Positions 21,495-33,422 of a DNA stretch of 64,000 nucleotides are shown here, in pieces. The notes beneath the pieces were generated by a model, which saw only the letters and a program-made list of their open reading frames with translations, was not told the origin of the DNA and searched no databases. Origin of the DNA: Adineta vaga (Eukaryota; Rotifera); assembly GCA_021613535.1 (NCBI GenBank), contig CP075493.1:7006001-7070000 (forward strand), read 5' to 3'. Both the position numbers and the translations under genes were made by a program. Numbering within the stretch: the first letter of the stretch is position 1; each line of letters begins with the position of its first letter.

Positions 21495-23892
21495 ATGGAT
21501 ACTCTTCAATTTATTAGTAGTAATACTAATGATAATCTATCTCGTGTAGCTGATGAAGAGATTCGTTATCCTCTATGCAAAATAAATGATTTACAGAATG
21601 GACAAATGAAAGAATTTGAAGTAAAAACGTCATCTAATAATACAAGTATCTTATTAATTAAACAGAATCATAAATTCTATGCATATTCAAGTAAATGTTG
21701 TCATTATAAATTACCACTAGCAAAAGGTTTGAATCGAAGTTTTACATATATTTTCATATTAATCATATTGATGAATTAGGTGTTTTAATTAATAATCGTT
21801 TACGTTGTTTTGCACATGGAGCTTGTTTTCGTGTTGATACTGGTGATATTGAAGATCATCCAGGTCATGGCAATTTACCAAGTATGTTCAACAATTGATT
21901 GATTCTTGTTTAATTAATTGAAAGTTTATATATTTGTTTAGAATATGATGTTGACATTGTCGGTGACGATGTTGTTTTAGTTGCAAATAAGCAAGATCTT
22001 GAAAAATTAGAACGTATTAAAATTCCTGATAATTTAGAAATTGAACCAGAACCAGTTATAGCTATTATCGGTGCTGGTGCAGGTAAGAATATGTTTAACC
22101 AATGAGAAAAAAACAAACGATTAGTCAAAAACTTGATTTCAGGTGGATTCACATGTGCTGATATGCTTCGTCAAAATGGATTTCGTGGTCGTATTATATT
22201 ATTTACACGTGAAGGAACATTACCTTATGATCGTGTATGTCTCATTTTTCGAAACTATATTAAATATTTTTATTCATTTCTAGGTTCAACTATCAAAACA
22301 ACCATCGAAGAAACCTCAAGATTTACTTTTACGTGATCAAACTTATTATAAACGAATTAAAATTGATTTATTGACTGAAGCAGAAGTTACAACAATCAAT
22401 TGGACAACAAAAATTATTACATATAGAATCTTAGGAAATCAATTGAAATCAATTCAATATGATTATTTAGTATTGGCAACAGGATTGCGATCGAGAAAAT
22501 TGCCCTCATCATTACTAGGTCATGATCTTCGAAATATTTTCTATTTAAGATCAGCAGAAGATGCAAGTAATCTCGTTAGTAAGTTTGTATTGTTGCATTG
22601 AAAAAAAAAATAAATCAATTCGTTTGATTTTGAATAGCTAAAGTGAAATCACCTGATATCAATGATATTGTAATTATTGGAGATTCATTTATTGCATTAG
22701 AAATATGTGGATGGTTAACAACTGGTTTGGAAGAGAAGAAAAACATTTCAGTTGTTATGCGATCAAAAGTACCAATGATGCGTATGTATGAAAGATAGGT
22801 AAATGAAGTTCTAATTATCTTTTGTGTCTAGGTATTCTTGGAGAAAAAGTTGGTCGAGCTTTACAAAAAATTCATGAAAAAAATGGAGCGAAATTCTATT
22901 CCAGTGCAACTATAACAGAGATTACAGTTGAGTCGTTTTGTTTGAAGACGAAAAAACTTGTTCTTTATATTATTTTTGTAGGGTCATCATAATGTTGTTA
23001 AATTTGTTCAAATAGGAACAGGTCAATCGATTCCATGTGATTTAATTATTGTGGCAATTGGTAGTGAATTATGTACAGAATTATATGAAAATTCACCCAT
23101 TGAAATGACTGATGATGGATTTATTAAAGTGAATCAACGTTTAGAAACATCCGTCGAACATGTATTCGCCGTTGGAGATATATGTAAATATCCATTGAAA
23201 GTATTTGATTTAGAAGATATTAATTGTCAACATTGGCAAATGGCTTGCTCAACAGGTCATCAAGCTGGTAGGAATTTTGATTGATTGATTGATAGAAGCA
23301 AAATCGATAGATTGTATGAAATAATTTGTTCCGATTGATAAAGAAAAGAAAACATACGTCAATTTCCTGGTCTATTGTTTGGATATAAGAATTAATTTCG
23401 AGCGATTTCCTTGAACCGGTATAGTCTTCAACTGATGTTGCCTTTCTAATCAATACGAGAAGAGTTGTACAAATCTTATGAGTAAGAATATCATAGCGAT
23501 ATAAACGTTTTCTTTTGTATTTAGCTGATACTATCTTACGTTATTATCTCGGTCAACCCAAAGGTGTATCACGTTCATTAAAGACTGACTTTTATACGAC
23601 ACCAATTTATTGGACAACTCAAAATAATAAAACAACGATTCGATATGCTGGCTATACTCGTGAACCTGACAATGTTATTATACATGGTGATCTTGATGGT
23701 GAATTTAAATTTGTTGCCTATTATATTGTTGATGGGTTTGTTCGAGCAGTTGCTCAATCGAAATATGAACCATTATCCAGTGAGATTGCTGAAGTTTTTC
23801 ATCATCGACGAAATATTCGAAAGGAAGATATTGAATATGATATGTATGGTTATCGAAAATATTTAGATTTTAAAAACAAGAAACCCGAATAA
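21495..23892 (+). CDS. AIFM3: Apoptosis-inducing factor 3-like: Rieske plus FAD/NAD oxidoreductase
   Basis: The protein couples an N-terminal Rieske [2Fe-2S] domain to a pyridine nucleotide-disulphide oxidoreductase, the AIFM3 architecture. The Rieske ligands are in SKCCHYKLPLAKG (C-x-H) and LRCFAHGACF (C-x-x-H), the two halves joined across an intron. The FAD motif is IAIIGAGAGGFTCADML. A second nucleotide-binding segment, DIVIIGDSFIALEICGWL, has D-S-F in place of the usual G-x-G-x-x-G glycines. FAVGDICKYP is the C-terminal FAD-contact motif. About 560 residues come from 10 exons, all in phase. One donor is the less usual GTTGAG (near 22927). The last intron (about 23271-23523) is 253 bp, long for this window. 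Reactions and substrates are not known for the family. Confidence 0.9.
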
Positions 23893-25013
23893 GTTTTAAA
23901 AGATTAACTGACATTTTATCAATCTATTTTTTATTCTACTAATAAATAGCTTTTATTAACTGATCGAATAAAGATTATTTAAAATATCACTTATGAAGAA
24001 TAGACATACAAAGATCTCAATAATATCAAAGCTTTTCCTTGAAAATAAAATATGAAGTAAATAGAATTAAGATAACGTCTGAAGAAAAAACTAAAAAGAA
24101 AATACTCTCATCAATCTTCGACTACTGTACTTGATTGTCGTACTACGTAGATAGTCAAATGACGTATTCTTTCAAGCACGTAGAAAAGCAAAAAGAACAA
24201 CAAAAAGGCTAGTAGAATATACGACTAAATAGTTTATCGACGTGAAATACGAAATACGAGAGGTTAGAGAGATAAAAACGTAAGAACATTTTTTCTCGAT
24301 TCATACATCGTCGTTGCATAGTACTACGTGCTGTTTTTATTTTTCTATACTTTACTCCTGTATCTAGTTACACACAGAATCAACAGAAACAAGTTGTTTT
24401 AGAGGAGTATATATTTTTTCAATTAGATATCTTTCTAACTAACACTGTAACTATCGATTAACGACATCTATGGTTGAAAATTGAGTATCGTCCAAAAAGT
24501 GCCTATAACTATAAATTTATCAAAAGAATATTTTTTTCTTACTTTTTCACTTGAAAAACTTGTTATTTTTTCTTCAAGAGATTTTGTAACAATCTTATAG
24601 TGGTCTAATACACAAAGAACATAGAAGAACTGCATTGGTAATGGTTCGATTTCTATATTGATTGTTTATAATATTTTGGACATTGTTTATTACTCTTTAT
24701 TCGTGTGTATTTTCGCAGAGGCAAATCCTCGCGCGTGGTCGCCGTCGTCGCCCCTCGTTCTCTGCTGTTCATAGTGTACATAGGCCTTGTCTATCTTCTC
24801 CCTTTCCGTGTGTATTCTTCTTTTGACGTTACATACCTGTGTACCTATGTAAAAATAAAACAAGAATAACAAGCATTCTATACCGGCTGATTAATTATTT
24901 TGTCTTTTTTGTCACTGCATTATTTGATTTCTGTACAAATACGGTGAGTTATGTCAAAGATGTAATCTATACTAAAAGAATGATATCCTTCCTTTTTTTC
25001 AAATAGTTAACAT
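23893..25013 (+). promoter_or_regulatory. Pumilio upstream region with GC-rich patch
   Basis: A 1.1-kb gap with no supported gene. CGACATCTA (24462-24470) and TTTTCGCA (24710-24717) are reverse forms of motifs seen in other promoters here. A sharply GC-rich patch follows at about 24714-24762 (CGCGCGTGGTCGCCGTCGTC within it), unlike anything around it. It may mark the Pumilio start region. TTCAAATAG near 25006 is an acceptor eight bases before the Pumilio ATG. Confidence 0.4.
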
Positions 25014-28000
25014 ATGTGGTCAACACAAGGAACTACTGATTATTCAACCAGTGGTAAATTGAAAATAAAAAATGATTTTCCTACCATTTCTCTTATCTAT
25101 TTAGAACGATCAGCACCGATCAATATGCCAAATAGACAATTGGACATAGCATCGGGTTATGCTGACACACATGGAGTTGTTTTCTCACCTAAATCAACGG
25201 ATCCATCGAATCTTGGATTTAATATGTGTATTAATATCTTAGAAGGTGATAATTCACCACGTGTAAAAGACGAAGGAATAAAAGATGTTACTCAACATAT
25301 GCAAAACATGAAGATCTATGTAAGTGAAATAAAACTTGATCCGAAATAGTTTAGTGGATATAGGTTCGAAATTGGTGGGTTCGATTCTACTTTCTAACGA
25401 TGGCTATCGTCAGGCGTTACCATTGTTTATAATTTCTATTCGAACAGTGGTGTTATCGATCAGCCTAGATTAATAAAATAGTTGATTCTTTTCAATCAAT
25501 GTCTTCTGAAATACATTTATCAATTCGACTATTCTAACAAAACTAATTTATTTTATTTTATTTTTTATCATATCTAGACTGACAATGATAATACGAAAAA
25601 AGCTGTGGATAGTCCAACTGGTTATGATGGTAAATCCGATGATACTATAAATGAAATTGAAGGCAATCGTAAACAATCACCACGTCCATCACCTGGTCAT
25701 ATGGGAAAAGATTTATCTAATGGTGCAAATAACGAAAATCTTCCTCCAACAAATGCAATTGGATCCGGTGATGATACACAAGATAGTAGAATATCTGAAT
25801 CGCATTTAATGATGAATGGTATACCAACAGCATCATTACCTATACCATTTCAACGTGCGTCAACTGATAATCAACAACAGCAACAACAACAACAACAGCA
25901 GCAGCAACAGCAACAACAACTGCAGCAACAAATGTTACTCTACCAACAACAACAAGCGTAAGTATTAAAAAAAATTATCTATTTAAGATTAGTGAGGATG
26001 CATATAAAACCTCTACGAAAATTGCATCACTCGTTTCTATCATAGAATAGTAATGTATAAAAATGAGATGTTACATATTTTCTTAATTTAGTTATCAAGC
26101 ACAATACCAAATGCTTCAACAACAACAACAACAACAGCAACAACAACAAGCAGCTAACTATGATATGAATCCAACATCAACAAATTTTCAAACATTTGAT
26201 TATACATTAATTCAACCTCAATCGTAAGTAAATCTATATCTTGATCATTGCATCTTTCAGTTTGTTTGTACTTTGTTTTCTTCTTTATTTCTATAGATAT
26301 GAAAGTCAATCAATAATGACTGCTTTCAATCCTCAAAGTAATAATTCAAACCAACAAGATCATCAGTTAGCTGGTTTAGGACAAGCTCCACTCATGTCAT
26401 GGCTTTCAAATGCTATGGCTGCACAACAACAAACAGCTAATCAACACTCACCATATGGTTCGTCATCGAATCAGTATATTATCAATGGAAATCAAGATAA
26501 TTATTTACAACAACTACAAAGTTTTCATCAATCGCCAGCTTCACTTCCATCCTTACTTGGTCAACCACCATATTGGTCAACATTACCTACAACGTTAGTT
26601 TTTCCAGCACCACCTCCACAAGCCATGTTAGCACAACAACAACAAACAGCAAATAATGAGCAACATTCACCACAATCAAAAAGTAATAATAATAATCGTC
26701 CATTAACACCGACAAATTCGACAGATATATTGGGTACATCACAATCAAATCAACAAGCGCAACAATATATGAATATGCAACGTACAACACAAACACCAGG
26801 TTAAAATACACCATGATTGTTCAATAAAATAGAACGTCTTTCTTATTCTAGTCAATTTTCCATTTTTTGCTGCTGCGTCACCAACATTTCTGGATGCAAG
26901 TCTCATGATGTCAAATACACGTCAACCGACGGGATCATCAGGTCTTCGAATGTATCCTACACAAATACCAATACCAGGTAAATTATTTTCGTATAAAATA
27001 ATGTTTTCTTTTGTTGACATATATATATATGTATTTTACTTTAGTCAATACAAATAATCAACCTGGTATATATGGTAGTCCAGTGGCAAGTTCACTTTCA
27101 AGTTCTTTTAATGGTAAGTTTACTAAATTGTTTGAGAGTTTTTTAAAAAGAAACAATATTTCATATTAATTTAGATGCTTATCCTGTAACTACTCAACGT
27201 CGTGATCAGCCATTACCTGATTTTTCACGTCATCCAGGTGATCCTCGTCTAACAAAATCAATTCAACAACAACAACAACAAACACCATTATTTCATGGTC
27301 AATTACCCGGTGGTTTACCTCCATCGCCTGCTTATAATACCTTAATGACATCAATGACACCACCACCTACATCCAATACAGCTGGATTTGATGGATTATT
27401 CAATCCACGTTTCTATTCTCCACAAGGTCAACAAGGACAATCTGCAGGACCTTTACAACAACCAATGCTTAATGGTAATGATGCATATTCTGGACGTCGT
27501 AGTGTCGGTGGAATTAGTGGACCAATGCCTAATTTCTATGCACCTAATGTATTTGGTGGACCAGGAAATAATAATATACGTGGTAATGCTGTCAATGTTA
27601 ATTCTGGACGTGATTCTGTTGTTGCAAGAAGCAAACTATTAGATGATTTTCGTAATAGTCGTATGCCAAATTTACAATTACGTGATGTTATTGGATATTT
27701 TGCGGAATTTTCTATGGATCAACATGGTTCAAGATTTATTCAACAGAAACTTGAACGTGCAACTAATGCTGAAAAAGATATGGTTTTTAAAGAAATCCTT
27801 TCGAACGCTCCACAATTAATGACTGATGTCTTTGGCAATTATGTTATTCAAGTATATATTTATTCATTTGTTTTTTATTAATGCAATATTTCATTGATAA
27901 CTATTTTCTTTGTAGAAATTCTTCGAATTTGGTTCACCTGAACATAAAGGAATGTTAGCGCAACGTGTCCGTGGTAGTGTTTTATCGCTTGCATTACAAA

Positions 28001-29951
28001 TGTATGGTTGTCGTGTAATACAAAAAGCAGTGGAAACTTTACAACCAGAATATCAGACAATAATAGCGCGAGAATTAGAAGGAAATATTGTTAAATGTAT
28101 CGAAGATCAAAATGGAAATCATGTTATACAAAAATGTATTGAATGTTGTACAGGAGATGATATTGATTTTATAATACGTGATGTAACGAAACAAGTTTTT
28201 CAGTTATCAGCCCATCCATACGGATGTCGTGTTATACAACGTATCCTTGAAAATTGTAAAGAAACACAGGCAAGACCTATACTCGATATTTTACACAGTG
28301 AATTAGAAAATCTTGTACAAGATCAGTATGGTAAAGAGAATGATTTTCATACGAAAACGAATGAATGATTGAAATATGTCTTATCTTTTTCAGGAAATTA
28401 TGTTATTCAACATGTATTAGAACATGGTAAACCAGAAGATCGAAGTCGAATTGTGAATGCTATTATGGGACGAGTACTTCATTTATCACAACATAAATTC
28501 GCAAGGTAAAAATTCATTGATAATTCTATTTTCTAAGATGAAAATGTTTTTGCTTGGAGAATTGTTTCATTACTGTTTGAATAGATTTGTAACTACTTGT
28601 TTTCTTTTTGTTTTCTTAGTAATGTAGTTGAAAAATGTGTAACATACGCAACACGAGAAGAAAAACGACAACTTATCGATGAAGTTGTTTCGTTTGGTGA
28701 TGGGTAAGAAATTTTGTTCAAGAATAATTGAATGAATTACATTCTTATCTTGTAGACCTAACTGTGCATTGTTAATCATGATGAAAGATCAATTCGCTAA
28801 TTATGTCGTGCAAAAGGTGAGATAATCAAAATTTTAGCATATGTTCCTTAATTATAAAGATAAATTTCATAAAAGTTTTTTTTTAATCAAGAAATAATTA
28901 TGAGATTCTATTCAAAATCATCTTGAGAACATAAGTAACGAAGTATAAAAATTCAAAGCTTATAGCGATAATTATAACTTCCGCAATGTTTATCATGACA
29001 AGAATAGAACTAATAAAAAATATTCATCAATTAATATATGACTACAAATGAGTAGATCTATGACTAAATAAGAATCGATATGCACATCCTATTTCAATCA
29101 TTTTCTACTATCAATCTCATAATCTTGATTAGCAATTTCATGATCAACAAACAGTATTGTTTTCCATTATATTCCTGATTACAATATGCTTGTAAAGTAT
29201 CTAAGGAATTCAAAATTTTATTATTATTATTACTACATCCTCCAGAGTATTTTGAAATCTCTCGAATAATATTATATGAAAAGATGAGCCTTTTTAATCA
29301 AAGAGACAATCTGTCTCTAATATCTTCTAGAAATTAGTTAACTAATTGTTAGAAAAGACATGTCATTTGGTTCTTTATTATAAATTAAAGATCAACTCTT
29401 TATCTTCATCTATAATCAACATTTTAATCTGAATCGTAGTTTCGAAGAGATCTGTCATTAAAACTATCGTTAATACTAGATTGTATTTAATCAAATAATC
29501 TATTTTTCACGTACAATAGTTGAGTTTTCAATATGTAGTTCATAATTATATATAAAAAAGGGAACTACTCATATTTGATTTTATTCTTTTAGAGTACCTT
29601 GATATTTTTTCTAAGAAACTAATTAAAAATTCTAAGAGTCCTTGCTCTTGAATTCCCTTTTTCTTTTTTGGAATATTGAATGGATATAACAATGAAATGA
29701 ATTTACACTTCAACGTCTTATTTACTATTGAATAAATTTATTAATTTTCTTCGTAGATGATTGATGTTGCTGAGCAATCTCAAAGAAAAATTCTTCTCCA
29801 AAAAGTTCGTCCACATATACAATCATTACGTAAATTCACTTATGGAAAACATATCATAACAAAATTAGAAAAACATTTAAGTAAAAGTTCAGACCTAGGA
29901 GGTCCTTTGTCAACAACAAATTCAAATGGTTTGTCACATTATGACAACTAA
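25014..29951 (+). CDS. PUM: Pumilio homologue (PUF family RNA-binding translational repressor)
   Basis: Pumilio binds UGUANAUA sites in 3' UTRs and represses or destabilises mRNAs. About 1,030 residues come from 12 exons. The N-terminal 650 residues are low-complexity, with glutamine tracts at about 25872-25955, 26115-26150 and 26625. The PUF domain starts at [20 protein letters not shown] and includes [92 protein letters not shown] and NYVVQKMIDVA: eight repeats with canonical triplets. The intron at about 28820-29756 (935 bp) is by far the longest in the window and splits the last repeat. A perfect Pumilio site lies in its own 3' flank. Confidence 0.95.
28820..29756 (+). other. Long AT-rich last intron of Pumilio
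   Basis: About 935 bp, against the usual 50-60 bp. No ORF, terminal repeat or RNA-like structure was recognised. It may be an old insertion or hold regulatory sequence. Confidence 0.5.
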
Positions 29952-31243
29952 TATTTAGTTTACGGGGGTTTCTTTTTTTCATGTCTTCTATTATTATTAT
30001 TATTCTGTAGTTAGATGTTTCTTCTGTTCATTTGTTTGTTTTTTATTGTGAGACAGTGGTCGCTCTCATATTCTGTTTTCTTTGTTTGCTGTATATAAAC
30101 GGCTCAGGCAATGTTGATTTTTTTCCTTTGGATTTTGCCCGACAACACTGTGTATTTTGTGCTTTTCTTTTTCTTCTTTTTTGGAAACTTGTCTTTGTCT
30201 TCTATACAGCGATTTAGTTTGTTGTTTTGCTCAAAAACAAAAAAAGAATTCTTCTGTACAGCTTTGTTGTCTATCACTTGTAATTGCTTCATATACATAA
30301 TATATAACTGTGTATGTTTGTGTGCGTACTTCATATATTGTAAAGGTTTTGTTTTTACACCCCTCTTCTCGATGGGAAAAATAATATACTCGAGTGAGGA
30401 ACTAGAGACAAGAAGAAAGATGATTAGGTTCGTGGATCAATGCGTACACTGAGAATATATATTTTTTTTCTACATTTCTCTTTTTTTTTGTCTCAGGAAT
30501 TTGTGTGTAATTTGAATGGGAGGTGCCACACATACATACGTTTTCATTTCTTTTCTTTTCTTTTTGTTTGTACGCGTTTTGCTATCAAGGAATGTTTTTT
30601 TTTCATGAAAACTAAATCTGTTTAACTTGTTCTGACACTTTATTCTTGTAGTGAACGACCTGTTCTCTCTCTCTCTCTCTCTTCTCTTTCTCTTTCTTGC
30701 GTTTGTTTGCTCTTTCTCTTCTTTTTTTTCTCTTTTTCATTTGTTCACACCAACCAGCTACTTGTATTACTAACGAAAAAATAAATAGACGGAAAAAAAA
30801 CATCAGTCAGTAGTTGTTACTACATTCTTAGCATAATGAATAACATATACGTCATGCATACATATATATATATGGCTGATAAGAAGAAAAAGAAAAGAAT
30901 CCAATGTTGATTTAATAATTCTTATCTAGACTAATATAAACTGAGTGAGAAGCACTTTTTTTCTCTCTATGGCGAATCATGATGATTTTTTTTCTATTCA
31001 TTATAATGAATAATGATTAAGAGAAGAAAAACTGACAGTTGACTAGATCGAGTGACAATTAGATTTTACATTAAAACGAATGTGCTTTCATTTCTACACG
31101 CCATTTTTCTTCCGTTTCAATGCAAATCAGCATTTTTTTCTATCTTTTTCTAATTTATTTCCGCAACTTCAGATTTTTAGTGAACGAAAAAAAAAAATGC
31201 TTGATGTCAGTCTTTTATAGTATACAAGAATTATTGACTAATC
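29952..31243 (+). other. Pumilio 3' flank and intergenic region before the vWA genes
   Basis: 1.3 kb, T-rich on the plus strand in its first half as expected of a long 3' UTR, with a (CT)n run at 30664-30683. The overlapping short ORFs on both strands are low-complexity Phe- or Lys-rich shadows. No gene is supported. Confidence 0.4.
30090..30097 (+). promoter_or_regulatory. Pumilio response element (TGTATATA) in the Pumilio 3' flank
   Basis: The octamer is an exact UGUANAUA consensus, 138 bp after the Pumilio stop codon and on the sense strand. It could support autoregulation. Such octamers also occur by chance in AT-rich DNA. Confidence 0.4.
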
Positions 31244-32513
31244 ATGTATTCTCCACAATATCCTTCGGCACCTTCTGCTCCTCCTCCATATAATTCTGAT
31301 ATACAATCAAATCATCCACAATATCGACAATCAATGACAAATTATACGGTGAGAAGTGAGGATCGTATGGCAGATTTTCAACATCTTGTAGATCTTTATG
31401 AAAGTAAGTAATTCATTGTTAAACTTCCGGTTTTCTAAAGCAATTAAATTATTAGTTAATCATACATTTGCTACAAAATTGCGTGCATTGGAAGGTTTTG
31501 AAATAGTGTTTATTTGCGATGACTCTGGTTCAATGAATACTCCGCTTGGTAATTTCTATATGACTTATTTTAATTTCAATAATTTTCTTTTCTATGCGTA
31601 GGTGATTTATCTGGACCTTTTGATAAAATGCCATCTCGATGTATGAACTCATTTTTGTGATAAAAATGTCTCTTCTAAAAATGATGTTTTCTAGGGGATG
31701 AATTAAAACAAACTGTATCGATTGTTGTTGATATTGCTAGTGTCCTTGATCCTGATGGTGTTGATGTATATTTTCTTAATCGTGAACCTGTTTTTCATGT
31801 TCGAAATTCTTCAGAATTAGCTGCTGTCTTTGCTATTCCTCCATCAGGTATGTTTTGCTTTCTCTAAAGACTTCTGATTCATCTATCGATTTCTAATCTT
31901 TCTTAGGTCCAACTCCAATTGTTCCTATTCTTCGACGTGTTCTTCACGATAAACAACATGAAATTGAAGAACGAAAATTATTAATACTTTTAGCAACTGA
32001 TGGTGTACCAACTGATAATCAAGGTCATCGAGATATTCGTTCATTTGAATATGTACTTAAACATGAACGAAAACCGGCTAATCGTATACCTGTGACAATT
32101 ATTGCTTGCACTGGTATGTCTTTGAAAAGTTTATTTCAATGAAAGAATCTTCTCATTTAATCTTAGATGATGATGATTGTATTGGATATTTAAATGATTG
32201 GGATAAAAAACTTCCAAATCTTGATGTTGTTGACGATTATCGAAATGAAAAACGAGAAATTCAAAATCGTCAAGGAAAACAATTTCCATTCAGTTTCGGT
32301 GATGTAAGTTGATATTGTTTTTATATTTACAATGGTTTATGTTGCTCTCATTTCTTTTTCTTCTTAATCAAGTATGTTGTCAAAATACTTATGGGTGGTG
32401 TCGATAGTTGGTTTGATGATTTAGACGAAAAGAAAGTGACAACTGATGGCTATGGACGAGCACGAGGAGAGAGTGCCCAAAAACGAAAAAAATTACAATG
32501 CATTATTCTGTAA
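31244..32513 (+). CDS. vWA-domain protein with C-terminal CaaX box (copy 1)
   Basis: About 330 residues from eight short exons. A Pro/Tyr-rich N-terminus (MYSPQYPSAPSAPPPYNSD) leads into one von Willebrand A domain. The metal-ion site is DDSGSMNTPLG (D-x-S-x-S), with the conserved threonine likely in the GPTPI loop and the third acidic loop in LLILLATDGVPT. RWDELKQTVSIVVDIASVLD followed by GVDVYFLNR is typical of a vWA family shared by fungi, protists and some invertebrates. After the domain come SFGDYVVKILMGGVDSWFDD and a basic tail, KRKKLQCIIL, which ends in a CaaX motif (leucine favours geranylgeranylation). Intracellular and lipid-anchored is therefore likely. The function is unknown. Copy 2 follows 909 bp downstream. 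Confidence 0.82.
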
Positions 32514-33422
32514 CAAAGTATTTTCAGATAACTCGATCAGGAAAACCTATACCATTATTTCAATAAGAAAAAACAGAGAAATGATAAAGAATTTACCATT
32601 TGAGATATCTGAATATAATTCAATATTAACCATTCTCTATGAATTGCTTTGTATAAAATTATTTGTTATTCAATAAATCTTCATAATGATTTCTCAATTA
32701 AAATCATAGACATCGACGTCAATAAAATGTCATCGTGGTGGCCATTATATTGGTTGTCAAACCTCCTTTGATCGACAAATGAAAATTTATAATCACTATT
32801 ATGTATTCCCGTGAATTATTTGCATAATATACTTCGATTGATTTTATTAATAGTGATATATCACTCATGGCTATTGCTTTTAATTTTTTTTCTTCTTTTG
32901 TATTAAATCTATAAAATATATTTTTTTCTAATATGCAATCAGCTTATTGCTGCGGAATTATGTAGCTGTGTGTGTGTGTATATCTTTGTCTATATTTTCC
33001 ATTTTGTTTCCTCGTTTTGTTGCGTGCTTCGCAGAAAAAGAAAAGAAGACAAAGAATCCTGTTAGTCACATTCTAGAATTTTTTTTTCCTCTACGGTCAA
33101 TGCTGCTCATGTCGTCATCAAATTGACGTCGAAATAAAGAAAACACATCCATGTTTGACGTCAAGCATTATTATTCATCGGTGTGTACGAATTTCGTTGA
33201 ATAATAGTTCTATAAACAGACAAAGCATCTTACGAAACTAAATTATTTTTAGATTATTTCTGTTAAATTTTCTTTCTTATTTAAAATAAATATTGATCTT
33301 TGACGTCAGATAACAAAAAGAAACAGTAAGTAAAAGATTAGAATGTAGAAATTACATCATTGTTCGACACAGTTTTTATTCGATAGAAATTTATTTAAGA
33401 TATAAAAACAAAACGATCAACT
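32514..33422. promoter_or_regulatory. Region between the vWA genes with four CRE-like GACGTC sites
   Basis: CGACGTCA at 32714, TGACGTCG at 33124, TGACGTCA at 33156-33163 and TGACGTCA at 33301-33308. Two are perfect palindromic cAMP-response elements of the bZIP (CREB/ATF) type. All lie between the stop of copy 1 and the ATG of copy 2. No gene is seen in the gap. Confidence 0.5.

Noticed and set aside
24690-24872. 60-residue minus-strand ORF across the GC-rich patch
   Set aside because: No homology features; the patch is better viewed as a regulatory or 5' UTR element.
25347-25390. tRNA-like A-box (TAGTTTAGTGGATA) and B-box (GGTTCGATTC) in the first Pumilio intron
   Set aside because: The boxes are about 33 bases apart where a tRNA needs about 46, and D-arm and T-arm stems do not pair. 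At most a degenerate tRNA fragment.
30104-30803. Several Phe- or Lys-rich ORFs on both strands after Pumilio
   Set aside because: They are explained by T-rich and CT-repeat sequence of the 3' UTR; both strands are open only because of composition.
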